From: Undibacterium sp049340185
GTDB taxonomy: Bacteria > Pseudomonadota > Gammaproteobacteria > Burkholderiales > Burkholderiaceae_D
Reading direction: 5' to 3'
Length of the DNA stretch: 64,000 bases
NCBI RefSeq assembly: GCF_049340185.1
Contig: NZ_JBMPPC010000001.1
Location: forward strand, 310,001-374,000
In this document: positions 23,136 to 32,250 of the stretch, one piece after another
Layout of the letters: the number at the start of each line of letters is the position of its first letter
How positions within the stretch are numbered: position 1 is the stretch's first letter
The notes under the pieces: model-generated
Told to the model about the DNA's origin: nothing
What the model saw: only the letters and a program-made list of their open reading frames with translations
The model's database searches: none
Translations under genes and position numbers: made by a program

Positions 23136-23738
23136 TCAGGATAAAGTTTTTAAATAATCCCGGATGCCTGCGAGCAGCATTTCTACCGAGGCTGCCGTCA
23201 GGATCAATCCCATCAGTCGTTCAAATGCTGTCATGACACGTTTACCCAGTACGCGCTGCATGCGTTCAGCACTTAATAACACCACTAGCCACACCACCGC
23301 GACCGATGTCAGTGCCGCGACATGAACAGCGACATCCAGTCTGCTGCTTGACGAAAACAGGAGTACGGTAGCCAATGCCGATGGTCCTGCAAGTGCCGGG
23401 ATGGCCAGAGGTACAATGAAGGGTTCGTGATCGTCTTCTACATCACCAAAAATTCCGCCCTCTTGCGGAAATACCATACGAAGCGCAATCAGGAACAGAA
23501 TCACACCGCCACCGATACGTAGCGACACATCCGATAGTTGCATCGCCGTCAGGAAATGCCGGCCAAAAAACATGAACAGCAGTAACAGCGCAAAGGCTAT
23601 CGCACATTCACGTACCACGACACGCCAGCGGCGCTCGGGGGCAACATGAGAAAGTGCGGCAACAAAAATAGGTACGTTACCAAACGGGTCAGTGACCAGG
23701 ATGAGCAGAATGAAGGATTGGAAAAAATCTTGCGTCAT
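23136..23738 (-). CDS. MarC family integral membrane protein
   Basis: A 200-residue protein of six predicted hydrophobic helices. Typical MarC/UPF0056 segments are the N-terminal FILLILVTDPFGNVPIFVAA, RIGGGVILFLIALRMVFP, the PLAIPALAGPSALATVLLF loop and a LMGLILTAASVEMLLAGI end. The family is probably a membrane transporter, but no substrate is established; the historical link to multiple antibiotic resistance was withdrawn. Divergent from the DUF1289 gene. Confidence 0.9.
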   Translation of the reverse strand: MTQDFFQSFILLILVTDPFGNVPIFVAALSHVAPERRWRVVVRECAIAFALLLLFMFFGRHFLTAMQLSDVSLRIGGGVILFLIALRMVFPQEGGIFGDVEDDHEPFIVPLAIPALAGPSALATVLLFSSSSRLDVAVHVAALTSVAVVWLVVLLSAERMQRVLGKRVMTAFERLMGLILTAASVEMLLAGIRDYLKTLS

Positions 23739-23903
23739 ATTTTGTTCGCTTTGAGGTCATTGATGTGTCTGTGAAATAAGTCTGTAAAGCATCGTATGTG
23801 AATTGCCATAGCCATTCAAGCGAATTATAGAAATCGCGTTACTATTGGGGTAATCTGGCGTTTCCAGCACGCTCGTATTATTTTTAGACAGGTAAGATTT
23901 TCC

Positions 23904-24095
23904 ATGACAATTGAAAAAAAAGAACGGCCTGATACGCCATGTGTTGCTGTGTGCTCCACGACTTTTGATGATGTATGCCGGGGATGTGGCAGGACGGTAG
24001 CGGAGGTCGCTGAATGGGTATTCATGAACCAGGATCAGAAGGAAGTCGTATGGCAAAGAATCTTGGCTGAGGGCTACCCTCGCAGGAATACCTGA
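23904..24095 (+). CDS. DUF1289 family small protein
   Basis: A 63-residue protein with the family motif DTPCVAVCSTTFDDVCRGCG: four cysteines spaced Cx3Cx7Cx2C, which suggests metal or Fe-S binding. RTVAEVAEWVFMNQDQKEVV follows, as in other members. Function unknown. It lies 68 bases upstream of the molybdoenzyme gene on the same strand. Confidence 0.85.
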   Translation: MTIEKKERPDTPCVAVCSTTFDDVCRGCGRTVAEVAEWVFMNQDQKEVVWQRILAEGYPRRNT

Positions 24096-24163
24096 TTGAT
24101 CAAATTGCTCAACTACGCAAAACCATAAACATCAATAAAAATCACAATCACGGAGACATTGTT

Positions 24164-26446
24164 ATGGCAGAAGCAAAGCTAAAAACAGAACCCCAAAAGA
24201 AGTCGCGCCGGCGTTTTATTTTAGGCGGAGTAGGTGTTGCCGGAGCGCTGGTTGTCGGTTGGGGCTTCACTCCGCCGAGGCAACGGCTGCACGGTGCCAG
24301 CTCTCTACCAGTGGTGAATGATGAAGTTAGTTTAAACGGGTGGATCAAAATTGCGAAAGACGGTATGGTCACGGTGGCCATGCATAAAAGCGAAATGGGG
24401 CAGGGCATACACACGGCATTACAGATGCTGATTGCAGAGGAGCTCGATGTTCCCATGTACATGGTCAGACCTGTTCATGCTCCTATCGATAAAATTTATG
24501 GCAATGTTGCAATGCTTGCCGATGGATTGCCTTTTCATCCGGATAATGCCGGTACCGTCAAAAGAACCGCACGCTGGATGACGGCAAAATTTGCCCGTGA
24601 GCTTGGTTTGCAGGTTACTGGCGGATCCTCTAGCGTCAAAGATTCATGGCTACCTATGCGTGAAGCAGGAGCGACTGCCCGGGCAATGCTGATTGCCGCC
24701 GCCGCAAAAGAGTGGAACGTGCCAGCAGATCAATGTAAGACGAGTGACGGAAAAGTTATTCATTCCTCGGGTAAGCGCGCTGGTTATGGTGAGCTGGCTG
24801 CTAAGGCAGTACTGATAACACCTGATGACGTCCATTTAAAAGATCCTAAAGCCTTTACCCTGATTGGCACTCCGCAATCACGTACCGATTCTGCGGCTAA
24901 AACGAATGGCAGTGCAGTTTTTGGTATCGATGTACGTCCACCGGGATTGCTTTATGCTGCGATCAAAATGAGTCCGGTCATCGGTGGTAGCATCAAAAAA
25001 ATCAATGAGAGTGAGACCAAATCCGCCGGTGATCCAGTTCAGGTGATTGATTTGCAAGCGACGAATTCTGCAAATCTGGTGGCCGGTGTTGTCGTCGTAG
25101 CCAAAAGTTATTGGTCTGCAAAAAAAGCATTGCTGGCACTGTCTGTAGAGTGGAATCCTGGTTCTGCTGCGAATGTGTCCACGGCAGATATTTTTAAAGA
25201 GTTAGGGCGTCAACTTGACACTGAATCTGGTTTTACTTACTACCAGCAAGGGGATGTAAGTTCTTTAACCTCTGCGGCCAAGACCATCAAGGCCGAATAC
25301 AAGGCACCATTTTTAGCCCATGCCACGATGGAGCCGATTAATTGCACTGCGCAATTTAAAGACGGCAAACTTGATCTCTGGGTGTCAACACAAGTTCCCA
25401 GTATTGCCGTCGATGTCGCAGCCAAAGTTGCCAATATATCGTCGGATAAAGTTGAATTACATATGACGTATCTCGGCGGCGGTTTTGGACGCCGTCTTGA
25501 GGTCGATATGGTGGTTCAGGCGGTGACGGTAGCCTTGCAGACTAAGGGTTTAGCAGTGCAGTTGATCTGGAGCAGAGAAGAGGATATGACACATGATATG
25601 TACCGGCCGGCTGCTTTAGCAAGGTTTAATGCGTTGGTTGATGCGAATGGTGTTGTGACTGCTTATGATAATAAGTCGGCCTCTGGATCCGTGACGCACC
25701 AGGTTCTGAAGCGCACATTTGGTGTGCCCGGTGCCGGACCAGATAAGACGACAGCGGAGGGCGAGTTTGATATGCCCTACGAATTTGCCAATCAAAAAAT
25801 TGCCCACGTCATTGTGCCAACGGTTGTCCCTTTAGGATATTGGCGCTCTGTCGGGCATTCACATAACGCGTTTTTCAAAGAAAGCTTTATTGATGAACTC
25901 GCGCATGCGGCGGGTAAGGATCCGGTCAATTTTCGACGTGAATTATTGAAACAGCATCCGCGCTTTTTGACCGTACTGGATGCCGCAGTGAATAAGGCTG
26001 GGCCAGTCCCAGAGGGACGCGGGCATGGGATTGCGCTACATCAATCGTTCGGCTCTATCGTGGCGCAAGTGGCAGAGGTCTCGGTTAAAGACAAGCAGAT
26101 CCAGGTCCATAAAGTGACGTGTGCGGTGGACTGTGGAATTGCAGTTAATCCCAATATCATTACGCAGCAAATTGAGTCTGCGATCATTTTTGGTCTCAGT
26201 GCTGCCTTGTATGGGGAAGTCACCATTAAAAACGGCCAGGTTGAGCAGACGAATTTCCATGACTATCCGGTTCTCAGAATGAGTGAAGCGCCTGAAATTC
26301 AAACGGTCATCATTGCCAGTGCTGAACCACCGGAGGGCATCGGTGAGCCAGGTACGCCGCCAATTGCGCCTGCAGTTGCTAATGCCGTGTTTTTGCTAAC
26401 TGGGCAGCGATTGAGAAGCCTGCCTTTACGTCTGGAAGCTACCTGA
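24164..26446 (+). CDS. Tat-exported molybdopterin-binding aldehyde/isoquinoline oxidoreductase subunit (IorB-like)
   Basis: A 760-residue large subunit of the xanthine-oxidase family of molybdenum hydroxylases, nearest in layout to isoquinoline 1-oxidoreductase beta. The N-terminus has a twin-arginine signal KKSRRRFILGGVGVAGALVV, so it is folded with cofactor and exported. Mo-binding marks include MHKSEMGQGIHTALQMLIAE, YLGGGFGRRLEVDMVVQAV and the C-terminal GIGEPGTPPIAPAVANAVF with the catalytic Glu region. The small 2Fe-2S partner (IorA) is not beside it, which is unusual. GGAG precedes the ATG by seven bases. moeA/moaD/moaE in this window supply part of its cofactor pathway. Confidence 0.85.
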   Translation: MAEAKLKTEPQKKSRRRFILGGVGVAGALVVGWGFTPPRQRLHGASSLPVVNDEVSLNGWIKIAKDGMVTVAMHKSEMGQGIHTALQMLIAEELDVPMYMVRPVHAPIDKIYGNVAMLADGLPFHPDNAGTVKRTARWMTAKFARELGLQVTGGSSSVKDSWLPMREAGATARAMLIAAAAKEWNVPADQCKTSDGKVIHSSGKRAGYGELAAKAVLITPDDVHLKDPKAFTLIGTPQSRTDSAAKTNGSAVFGIDVRPPGLLYAAIKMSPVIGGSIKKINESETKSAGDPVQVIDLQATNSANLVAGVVVVAKSYWSAKKALLALSVEWNPGSAANVSTADIFKELGRQLDTESGFTYYQQGDVSSLTSAAKTIKAEYKAPFLAHATMEPINCTAQFKDGKLDLWVSTQVPSIAVDVAAKVANISSDKVELHMTYLGGGFGRRLEVDMVVQAVTVALQTKGLAVQLIWSREEDMTHDMYRPAALARFNALVDANGVVTAYDNKSASGSVTHQVLKRTFGVPGAGPDKTTAEGEFDMPYEFANQKIAHVIVPTVVPLGYWRSVGHSHNAFFKESFIDELAHAAGKDPVNFRRELLKQHPRFLTVLDAAVNKAGPVPEGRGHGIALHQSFGSIVAQVAEVSVKDKQIQVHKVTCAVDCGIAVNPNIITQQIESAIIFGLSAALYGEVTIKNGQVEQTNFHDYPVLRMSEAPEIQTVIIASAEPPEGIGEPGTPPIAPAVANAVFLLTGQRLRSLPLRLEAT

Positions 26447-26952
26447 ATTAAGCAGCTATTTGAATTATTTTAATCTTGAATTTGGTCAACTGGTATGGTC
26501 TTCATTATTGCTCCGGATCAAATTCAATAAAAATAGTTCATCCATAAATGTAAAAACAATGTTTACTTAAATGGATGTAATTGCATTTTTTTGTATTTTC
26601 AAATCGGCAATTTTTTAACATTATTTGACATGTTAAGGTCTTTTCCAAAATTTTCTCTTGTAAGGAAATATTTACATCATTTTTCACATTGCGGAAAAAC
26701 AACGAGCTTATTTGCAAGTCTTTTGATGTCTGATTAACTCTGTACTAGCTATTTGGGCAATAGCCTGTTGAACGACTGCAATATTTTTGTGGTTTTTCGG
26801 CAAGAAGTTTCAGCGTTTTTGCTGGGATACAGATCAAAAGCCTTCACTCTGGTCTACTTGTTTTTTTAGATTGACATAAATTCAACGCTTACCGCGTTGG
26901 CTAATACTCATAGGGGACACAATCCCTACGGCAATTTGAAAATGGAGAGAAA
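26447..26952. other. AT-rich regulatory gap before the M4 peptidase gene
   Basis: 506 bases, strongly AT-rich compared with flanking genes, with no coding sequence recognised. A small hairpin CAACGC-TTACC-GCGTTG lies at about 26883-26899, some 55 bases before the peptidase ATG, with a TTGACA at about 26872. The length suggests a regulated exoprotease promoter with a long 5' leader. I looked for a GEMM-type c-di-GMP riboswitch and did not recognise one. Confidence 0.4.
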
Positions 26953-28809
26953 ATGGAACAAGCTTTGAAATTAACACAAGTATTACGTCCAACCCTACTG
27001 GCAGTAATGGTAGCGGGTGCTTGCAATGCGATGGCAGCAGATCGTATTGACTTGGAAAATTTTGTTGCGCCAGCAGCGACTTCAGCAGCGGCGAAAACAT
27101 TAGCCGGTGGCACAACAGCAAAACTGAATGATTTGCTGGGTTTAACTGCTAGCGAACTGCAAGCTGTTCGTAGCCAGACTTATGCTAACGGTAAAGTGGT
27201 AACACGCTACCAGCAGTTTCATCAGGGCGTACCTGTCTGGGGTGAAGGTGTTGTTGAGCACGTAGTACCAGGTGCCGCTCAGCCAGCGCTGGCAGGTGCA
27301 ATGTTGAGCAATCTGGGTAATGATTTGCCAACTGCAAGACCACTGTATTCAGCCTCTCAGGCATTGACACTGGCAAAGACTCAAGCACGTGTTAATTCCA
27401 CTGAAAACGAACAATCCAAATTACATATCCAGCTTGGCGCAAACAATGTAGCCCAACTGATTTATGTTATTTCTTTCCTGGATACGTCCAATCCAAACAA
27501 GCCAAGCCGTCCGCATTTCATCATTGATGCAAATACCGGCGCTGTTCTGCAAAAATGGGAAGGTATTGCCCACACTCTGAGCGGCACAGGTCCTGGCGGT
27601 AACGCTAAAACAGGTCAATACGAATACGGTACCACAGCTGGTTACGGTTATTTAGACGTGTTGGTCAGCGGCTCTACTTGTAAGCTGAGCAGCACGAATG
27701 TTGATACCTACAACATGAACAACGCGACGTCCGGTTCCGGTACGTTGCACAGCTTTACCTGCCCGCGCAATACTGTCAAAACAGTGAACGGTGCTTACTC
27801 CCCGATGAATGACGCGCATTACTTTGGTAATCAGGTCTTCAACATGTACCAGACTTATCTGGGTGTACGTCCGATCAGTCAAAAATTGATGATGCGCGTA
27901 CATTACGGCTCTGCCTACGAAAATGCATTCTGGGATGGTACAGCAATGAATTTCGGTGACGGTGCTTCTACTTTCTACCCATTGACAGCGTTGGATGTGA
28001 CTGGTCATGAAATTAGTCACGGCTTCACAGAACAGAACTCGAATCTGACTTACTCTGGCATGTCCGGTGGTATGAACGAAGCGTTCTCGGATATGGCCGG
28101 TGAAGCAGTCAAGTACTATGTCAAAGGGACTAACGATTTTAAAGTTGGTGTTGATATTTTCAAAGCCAGTGGTGCCTTGCGTTATATGTACAATCCACCG
28201 CTGGATGGCGGTTCTATCGATAATGCAGCGAACTACACCAGCAGCCTCGATGTGCATTATTCCAGTGGTGTGTACAACAAAGCTTTCTATTTGTTGGCGA
28301 CTAAAACTGGCTGGAACACACGCAAAGCGTTCGAAGTTATGGCGGATGCAAACCGTTTGTACTGGACTGCAGGCAGCACGTTTAATCAAGGTGCTTGCGG
28401 CGTAGAAAAAGCAGCAGGCAACCGTGGTTACACAGTTGCTGACGTTACTTCTGCATTCAGTGCAGTTGGCGTAAGCTGCGCTACGACTACACCAACAGCA
28501 ACACCATTGACTAAAGGCGTGACAGTCACTGGCATCACTCTGGCTAAAGGTGCTACTAAGCTGTACTCCATCGTTGTTCCAGCAGGCGCAAAAAATCTGA
28601 GCGTCAAACTGGCTGGTGGTACAGGTGACGGTGATCTGTATGTCAAAGCAAGTGCAGCACCGACGACGACCTCTTACGATGGTAAGTCTGAGGGCTCCAC
28701 AAATGCCGAGACAGTAACAATTGCTGCACCAAAAACAGCAACTTACTATGTTTTGGTCAGCGCTTATGCCGCAGTAAGCAGCACGACTTTGGTTGCAACT
28801 TATCAGTAA
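26953..28809 (+). CDS. secreted M4 (thermolysin-like) metallopeptidase with PPC domain
   Basis: A 618-residue extracellular neutral protease precursor. A signal peptide (residues 1-29, ending AMAA) is followed by FTP/PepSY propeptide segments (to about 200). The M4 catalytic domain carries zinc motif H352-E-I-S-H356, third ligand E376 in GGMNEAFSDMAG, and a substrate-binding His in LDVHYSSGVYNKAFYLL. The last about 95 residues are a PPC beta-sandwich (GDGDLYVKASAAPTTTSYDG) usually cleaved after export. The two PPC cysteines found in the neighbouring M28 protein are replaced here by Gly and Val/Thr. It is a plausible type II secretion substrate, since the gsp genes lie just downstream. Confidence 0.92.
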   Translation: MEQALKLTQVLRPTLLAVMVAGACNAMAADRIDLENFVAPAATSAAAKTLAGGTTAKLNDLLGLTASELQAVRSQTYANGKVVTRYQQFHQGVPVWGEGVVEHVVPGAAQPALAGAMLSNLGNDLPTARPLYSASQALTLAKTQARVNSTENEQSKLHIQLGANNVAQLIYVISFLDTSNPNKPSRPHFIIDANTGAVLQKWEGIAHTLSGTGPGGNAKTGQYEYGTTAGYGYLDVLVSGSTCKLSSTNVDTYNMNNATSGSGTLHSFTCPRNTVKTVNGAYSPMNDAHYFGNQVFNMYQTYLGVRPISQKLMMRVHYGSAYENAFWDGTAMNFGDGASTFYPLTALDVTGHEISHGFTEQNSNLTYSGMSGGMNEAFSDMAGEAVKYYVKGTNDFKVGVDIFKASGALRYMYNPPLDGGSIDNAANYTSSLDVHYSSGVYNKAFYLLATKTGWNTRKAFEVMADANRLYWTAGSTFNQGACGVEKAAGNRGYTVADVTSAFSAVGVSCATTTPTATPLTKGVTVTGITLAKGATKLYSIVVPAGAKNLSVKLAGGTGDGDLYVKASAAPTTTSYDGKSEGSTNAETVTIAAPKTATYYVLVSAYAAVSSTTLVATYQ

Positions 28810-28843
28810 TACTCTTTAGTTGTTATTGAGTAGATACTCTCAG

Positions 28844-28873
28844 TCCCGCTCCGTCCGGAGCGGGATTTTTTTT
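28844..28873 (+). terminator. strong rho-independent terminator after the M4 gene
   Basis: CCCGCTCCG and CGGAGCGGG pair perfectly around a two-base loop and are followed by A and eight Ts. The M4 and M28 genes are therefore likely separate transcripts, despite only about 116 bases between them. Confidence 0.9.
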
Positions 28874-28925
28874 CAATCAGTATTTTTGAAGAGTGCCAGA
28901 ATTGTGCATTCGGAGGGGTATTGTC

Positions 28926-30509
28926 ATGCAAAAGAAAATCGTATCTGGACTGTTTTCTGGAATGTTAACCAGTCTGTTGTTGATGGGTATAAACACTGAG
29001 GCCGTCGCGGGAAACAAAGTATGGATCACGCTGGGTGATACAGCGTTTCATCAGTTACAAAAACTCGCGCCACAGACAATTGCGAAAGATAGTCAGATCG
29101 TTGTCGCCAATCCCGGTTTTCAGGGACTCACTGGTTCCATGATCCAGGAGAAGGTCCACTTAGTTGAGGTTGATGAGCAGCAGCTCACTGGATTGTCGGC
29201 CGCAATACATCAGGAATTGAAGCGTTGCGGTGGATTTATGTTTCATCCGAATGAGAGTGCGGGGCGAGTTGCATTAAGCACGCCTGCGAGCTTGAACGCA
29301 ATCGCGGCAAGTCTGGCACCATCGTATGTAATCGATAATCAGACAGTTGTGACGCCGATGTTGTCGCAGATGCAGGCAAGTAACATCGGTCAGACAATTA
29401 TTGATATGTCTGGCTATGCCAATCGTTATTACACGACCACCAATGGTGTCAACGCCTCGAACTGGTTGAAGCAAAAATGGGTACAGATGACGTCGGCCCG
29501 CAGTGATATCACCGTAGAACAATTCACTCATGCAAGCTGGAGTCAGAAGTCCGTTATCCTCACCATCAAAGGCACCGATAATGCTGCCGAAGTGATTGTT
29601 CTTGGCGCACATCTGGATTCAATTAATACCAAAGGTACGACGGAAACCACCAAGGCCCCGGGTGCCGACGATGATGCTTCGGGTATCGCCAGCCTGACGG
29701 AGGTCATACGCGTATTGGTCGCTAACGGCTATAAACCGCGCAGGACTATTAAAATCATGGGCTATTCCGCAGAAGAAGTGGGTTTGCGGGGTTCCCAGGA
29801 GATTGCCAAGAGCTTTAAGGCAGCGAATACCAACGTGATTGGCATGATGCAGCTTGATATGACTAACTACAAAGGATCGGATAAAGATATTTATCTTTAC
29901 ACCGATTACACGAATAGCGCCCAGAACCAGTTTGTCGCCAATCTGATCTCAACGTATCAGCCAAGTTTAAGCATTGGCTACGATAAGTGTGGTTATGGCT
30001 GTTCGGATCATGCGTCTTGGTATGCTCAGGGTTATGCAACCTCCATGCCTTTTGAAACCGCATTTACCCAGGATAATCCTTATATTCATACAGAAAACGA
30101 CACCTACGCCAATAGTGGCGGGCAAGCGAATCACTCGCTAAAGTTCGCACGCCTGGCTTTATCATTTGCTGTTGAATTGGGTAGTGATGGTGCGGCGACG
30201 CCCGGACCGGTGGATAAGGTGGAGACTTTTACCGGAAGTTTGACGAAGGGGCAAAAAGCCAGTTACGGTCCATTTAAAGTCGGTGCGGGAGGTAGCTTTG
30301 CTGCCGCGTTGAGCGGAACTGGAGATGCAGATCTGTACGTGCGCAAAACATCGGCACCAACGACGACGACCTATGATTGCAAATCAGACGGATCAACATC
30401 GACCGAAAGTTGCAGCATCAATTTAACGGCAAACGGTGATGCCTACGTTCTGTTAAACGGGTATTCTGCTGCGACTTACACCTTAAAAGTCACTTACAGG
30501 CCGCAATAA
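28926..30509 (+). CDS. secreted M28 aminopeptidase with PPC domain
   Basis: A 527-residue leucyl-aminopeptidase-like enzyme (Vibrio/Aeromonas type). After a signal peptide (to about residue 28, EAVAG) and a propeptide, the two-zinc site is visible: H229xD in LGAHLDS, the bridging Asp in PGADDDASGIASL, the Glu pair in GYSAEEVGLRGS, Asp in MMQLDMTNY and His in YIHTENDTY. A C-terminal PPC domain carries a likely disulfide pair (TYDCKSDG and ESCSIN). I chose ATG 28926, after GAGGGG; an upstream in-frame frame adds 11 residues that disrupt the signal peptide. Probably exported by the downstream type II system. Confidence 0.9.
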   Translation: MQKKIVSGLFSGMLTSLLLMGINTEAVAGNKVWITLGDTAFHQLQKLAPQTIAKDSQIVVANPGFQGLTGSMIQEKVHLVEVDEQQLTGLSAAIHQELKRCGGFMFHPNESAGRVALSTPASLNAIAASLAPSYVIDNQTVVTPMLSQMQASNIGQTIIDMSGYANRYYTTTNGVNASNWLKQKWVQMTSARSDITVEQFTHASWSQKSVILTIKGTDNAAEVIVLGAHLDSINTKGTTETTKAPGADDDASGIASLTEVIRVLVANGYKPRRTIKIMGYSAEEVGLRGSQEIAKSFKAANTNVIGMMQLDMTNYKGSDKDIYLYTDYTNSAQNQFVANLISTYQPSLSIGYDKCGYGCSDHASWYAQGYATSMPFETAFTQDNPYIHTENDTYANSGGQANHSLKFARLALSFAVELGSDGAATPGPVDKVETFTGSLTKGQKASYGPFKVGAGGSFAAALSGTGDADLYVRKTSAPTTTTYDCKSDGSTSTESCSINLTANGDAYVLLNGYSAATYTLKVTYRPQ

Positions 30510-30553
30510 GATCGCAATAACACGCCTTGATAGGCCGGATTGTCATTTGTAGA

Positions 30554-30652
30554 GCATAGTTGCGCGAAGTATTATTCATAAACTATTCAGAGACTATTTA
30601 GAGACTAATAACTAGACTGTTATTTTTTTGAAATATACTTCGCGTACTATGC
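30554..30652. repeat. long inverted repeat between M28 gene and gspG
   Basis: GCATAGT-TG-CGCGAAGTAT (30554-30572) and its counterpart ATACTTCGCG-T-ACTATGC (30635-30652) pair over 17 bases with one small bulge. The 62 bases between hold a degenerate run of ACTATT/GACTA units and a T7 tract. It occupies the 364-base gap before gspG, which otherwise shows no gene. It could form a large hairpin at the end of the M28 transcript or be a remnant element. Confidence 0.6.
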
Positions 30653-30873
30653 GATACTTTTTATGTGCACTAATCATGTGCCGTATTATGTGCTGTTAAT
30701 TAGCGTAAATAAGTGCAACAGAGACAGGCTTTGCCAGTTTCGTGACGCATAATGAGTTTTGGAGATGTTTGCTTTGATGATGTTCCGGTCAGGGCAAGTT
30801 TCTGAATTTGATGAATCTATGTTTTGCCGGGCAAATTTGTCTTTGCAGATTACATGTTTTACTTTTTATCCCT

Positions 30874-31353
30874 ATGAGCGATCAAACTTTTCAACAAAAT
30901 AATTCAACTCGCCGTATTAAATCATCTCGATCCATTGTTTCGCGTGGCTTTACCTTGATTGAAATCATGGTTGTTGTGGTGATCATGGGGATTCTGGCCG
31001 CACTGGTTGTACCAAAATTAATGGGGCGTACCGACGACGCCCGCATTGTCGCTGCAAAACAAGATATTTCTACCCTGATGCAGGCACTCAAGCTATATCG
31101 CCTCGATAACCAGCGTTATCCGACCACAGAACAGGGGCTGCAAGCGCTGATCATCAAGCCGACTGCCGGACCCGCCGCAAATGGCTGGAAAACTGGCGGC
31201 TACATCGACAAATTGCCAAAAGATCCCTGGGGTAACCCTTACCAATACCTGTCGCCAGGCATTAAAGGCGAGGTCGATATCTTTTCATTGGGTGCTGATG
31301 GTCAGCTTGGTGGCACCGGTAATGATGCTGACATCGGTTCCTGGGATCAATAA
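30874..31353 (+). CDS. gspG: type II secretion major pseudopilin GspG
   Basis: A 159-residue major pseudopilin. The prepilin cleavage motif RG|FTLIEIMVVVVIMGI gives a long leader (about 27 residues), with Glu at +5 of the mature protein. The C-terminal half has the GspG calcium-loop region KDPWGNPYQYLSPG and FSLGADGQLGGTGNDADI. I chose ATG 30874 (MSDQTFQQN); an earlier frame adds a Cys-rich stretch unlike the family. It heads the gsp cluster and builds the piston-like pseudopilus. Confidence 0.95.
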   Translation: MSDQTFQQNNSTRRIKSSRSIVSRGFTLIEIMVVVVIMGILAALVVPKLMGRTDDARIVAAKQDISTLMQALKLYRLDNQRYPTTEQGLQALIIKPTAGPAANGWKTGGYIDKLPKDPWGNPYQYLSPGIKGEVDIFSLGADGQLGGTGNDADIGSWDQ

Positions 31354-31361
31354 GGATCGTA

Positions 31362-31847
31362 GTGCAAGTTTCCCCGGGTTTCAGATTGCGTAATCAGGCG
31401 GGCTTTACCCTGCTTGAGTTACTAGTGGTATTGGTCATCGCTGGCATCATGCTCGGCGCTGTGTCGTTTAACGCTATGCAAAGCAGCCATCAGCGTCTGC
31501 AAACGGATGCGCAAAGAATTGCAGTGTTGCTCCAGCTGGCGCGCGAAGAAGCGATTGTGCGTAACCGGCCCATTGCTTTTGAGGCGGATCAAAACCAATA
31601 TCATTTTCTGGTTCGTAACGAATTAATCTGGGAAATACTTCGTGACGTAGATATGCTGCGTGAACGCGAATTCGTGATGAGTCCGGTGCGGCTCACAATC
31701 AGCCCTGCAACAAATATAGATAATGCCAATCTACGTATTATCTTTGGGCGAGAGCCAGTCGACAAACCCTTCGTCTTGAGTATGAGCTCAGGTGAAGATC
31801 AGGTACTGATCAGGGCAGATGGCATTGGCCATTTTGTAGTGGAATAA
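31362..31847 (+). CDS. gspH: type II secretion minor pseudopilin GspH
   Basis: A 161-residue minor pseudopilin with leader QVSPGFRLRNQAG|FTLLELLVVLVIAGI and Glu at +5. The globular part (DAQRIAVLLQLAREEAIVRN, then beta-strands) fits the GspH/FimT fold. GTG start; it follows gspG by eight bases and precedes gspI by one. Confidence 0.9.
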   Translation: MQVSPGFRLRNQAGFTLLELLVVLVIAGIMLGAVSFNAMQSSHQRLQTDAQRIAVLLQLAREEAIVRNRPIAFEADQNQYHFLVRNELIWEILRDVDMLREREFVMSPVRLTISPATNIDNANLRIIFGREPVDKPFVLSMSSGEDQVLIRADGIGHFVVE

Positions 31848-31848
31848 G

Positions 31849-32250
31849 ATGAAGCCCCATTCTCTTCTTAAAAGAACACCCTCTCGTTACCTGTCTGGAT
31901 TTACTTTGCTGGAGGTGCTGGTGGCGCTGGTCATCGTCGGTACCGCGCTTGGCGCAAGCCTGCGGGCGATTGGGAGCCTGACACAGAACAGTAACGATTT
32001 GCGTGCATCAATGATGGCAAGCTGGTCCGCCGAAAATCGACTAGCCCAGATTCGTCTCAGCAGCGAATGGCCTGCTTTGGGCGAGCGTTCATTCCCTTGT
32101 CCTCAGGGAGAATTGAATCTGGTCTGTGAAGAACATGTGCTAGGTACACCTAACCCTCTGTTTCGCAGAGTGGAAGTGTATGTATTCGATGCGGCACACG
32201 CAGAGCGCCGTATCGTCAAGCTGACTCAAGTGGTACCCAATGCGCTCTGA
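31849..32250 (+). CDS. gspI: type II secretion minor pseudopilin GspI
   Basis: 133 residues with cleavage region SG|FTLLEVLVALVIVGTAL. GspI nucleates the pseudopilus tip with GspJ and GspK. The C-terminal VEVYVFDAAHAERRIVKLTQVV matches the family. It overlaps gspJ by 11 bases, implying coupled translation. Confidence 0.9.
   Translation: MKPHSLLKRTPSRYLSGFTLLEVLVALVIVGTALGASLRAIGSLTQNSNDLRASMMASWSAENRLAQIRLSSEWPALGERSFPCPQGELNLVCEEHVLGTPNPLFRRVEVYVFDAAHAERRIVKLTQVVPNAL

Noticed and set aside
26447..26952. c-di-GMP (GEMM) riboswitch before the M4 protease
   Set aside because: No recognisable GEMM core with tetraloop and receptor; only a small hairpin and AT-rich DNA.
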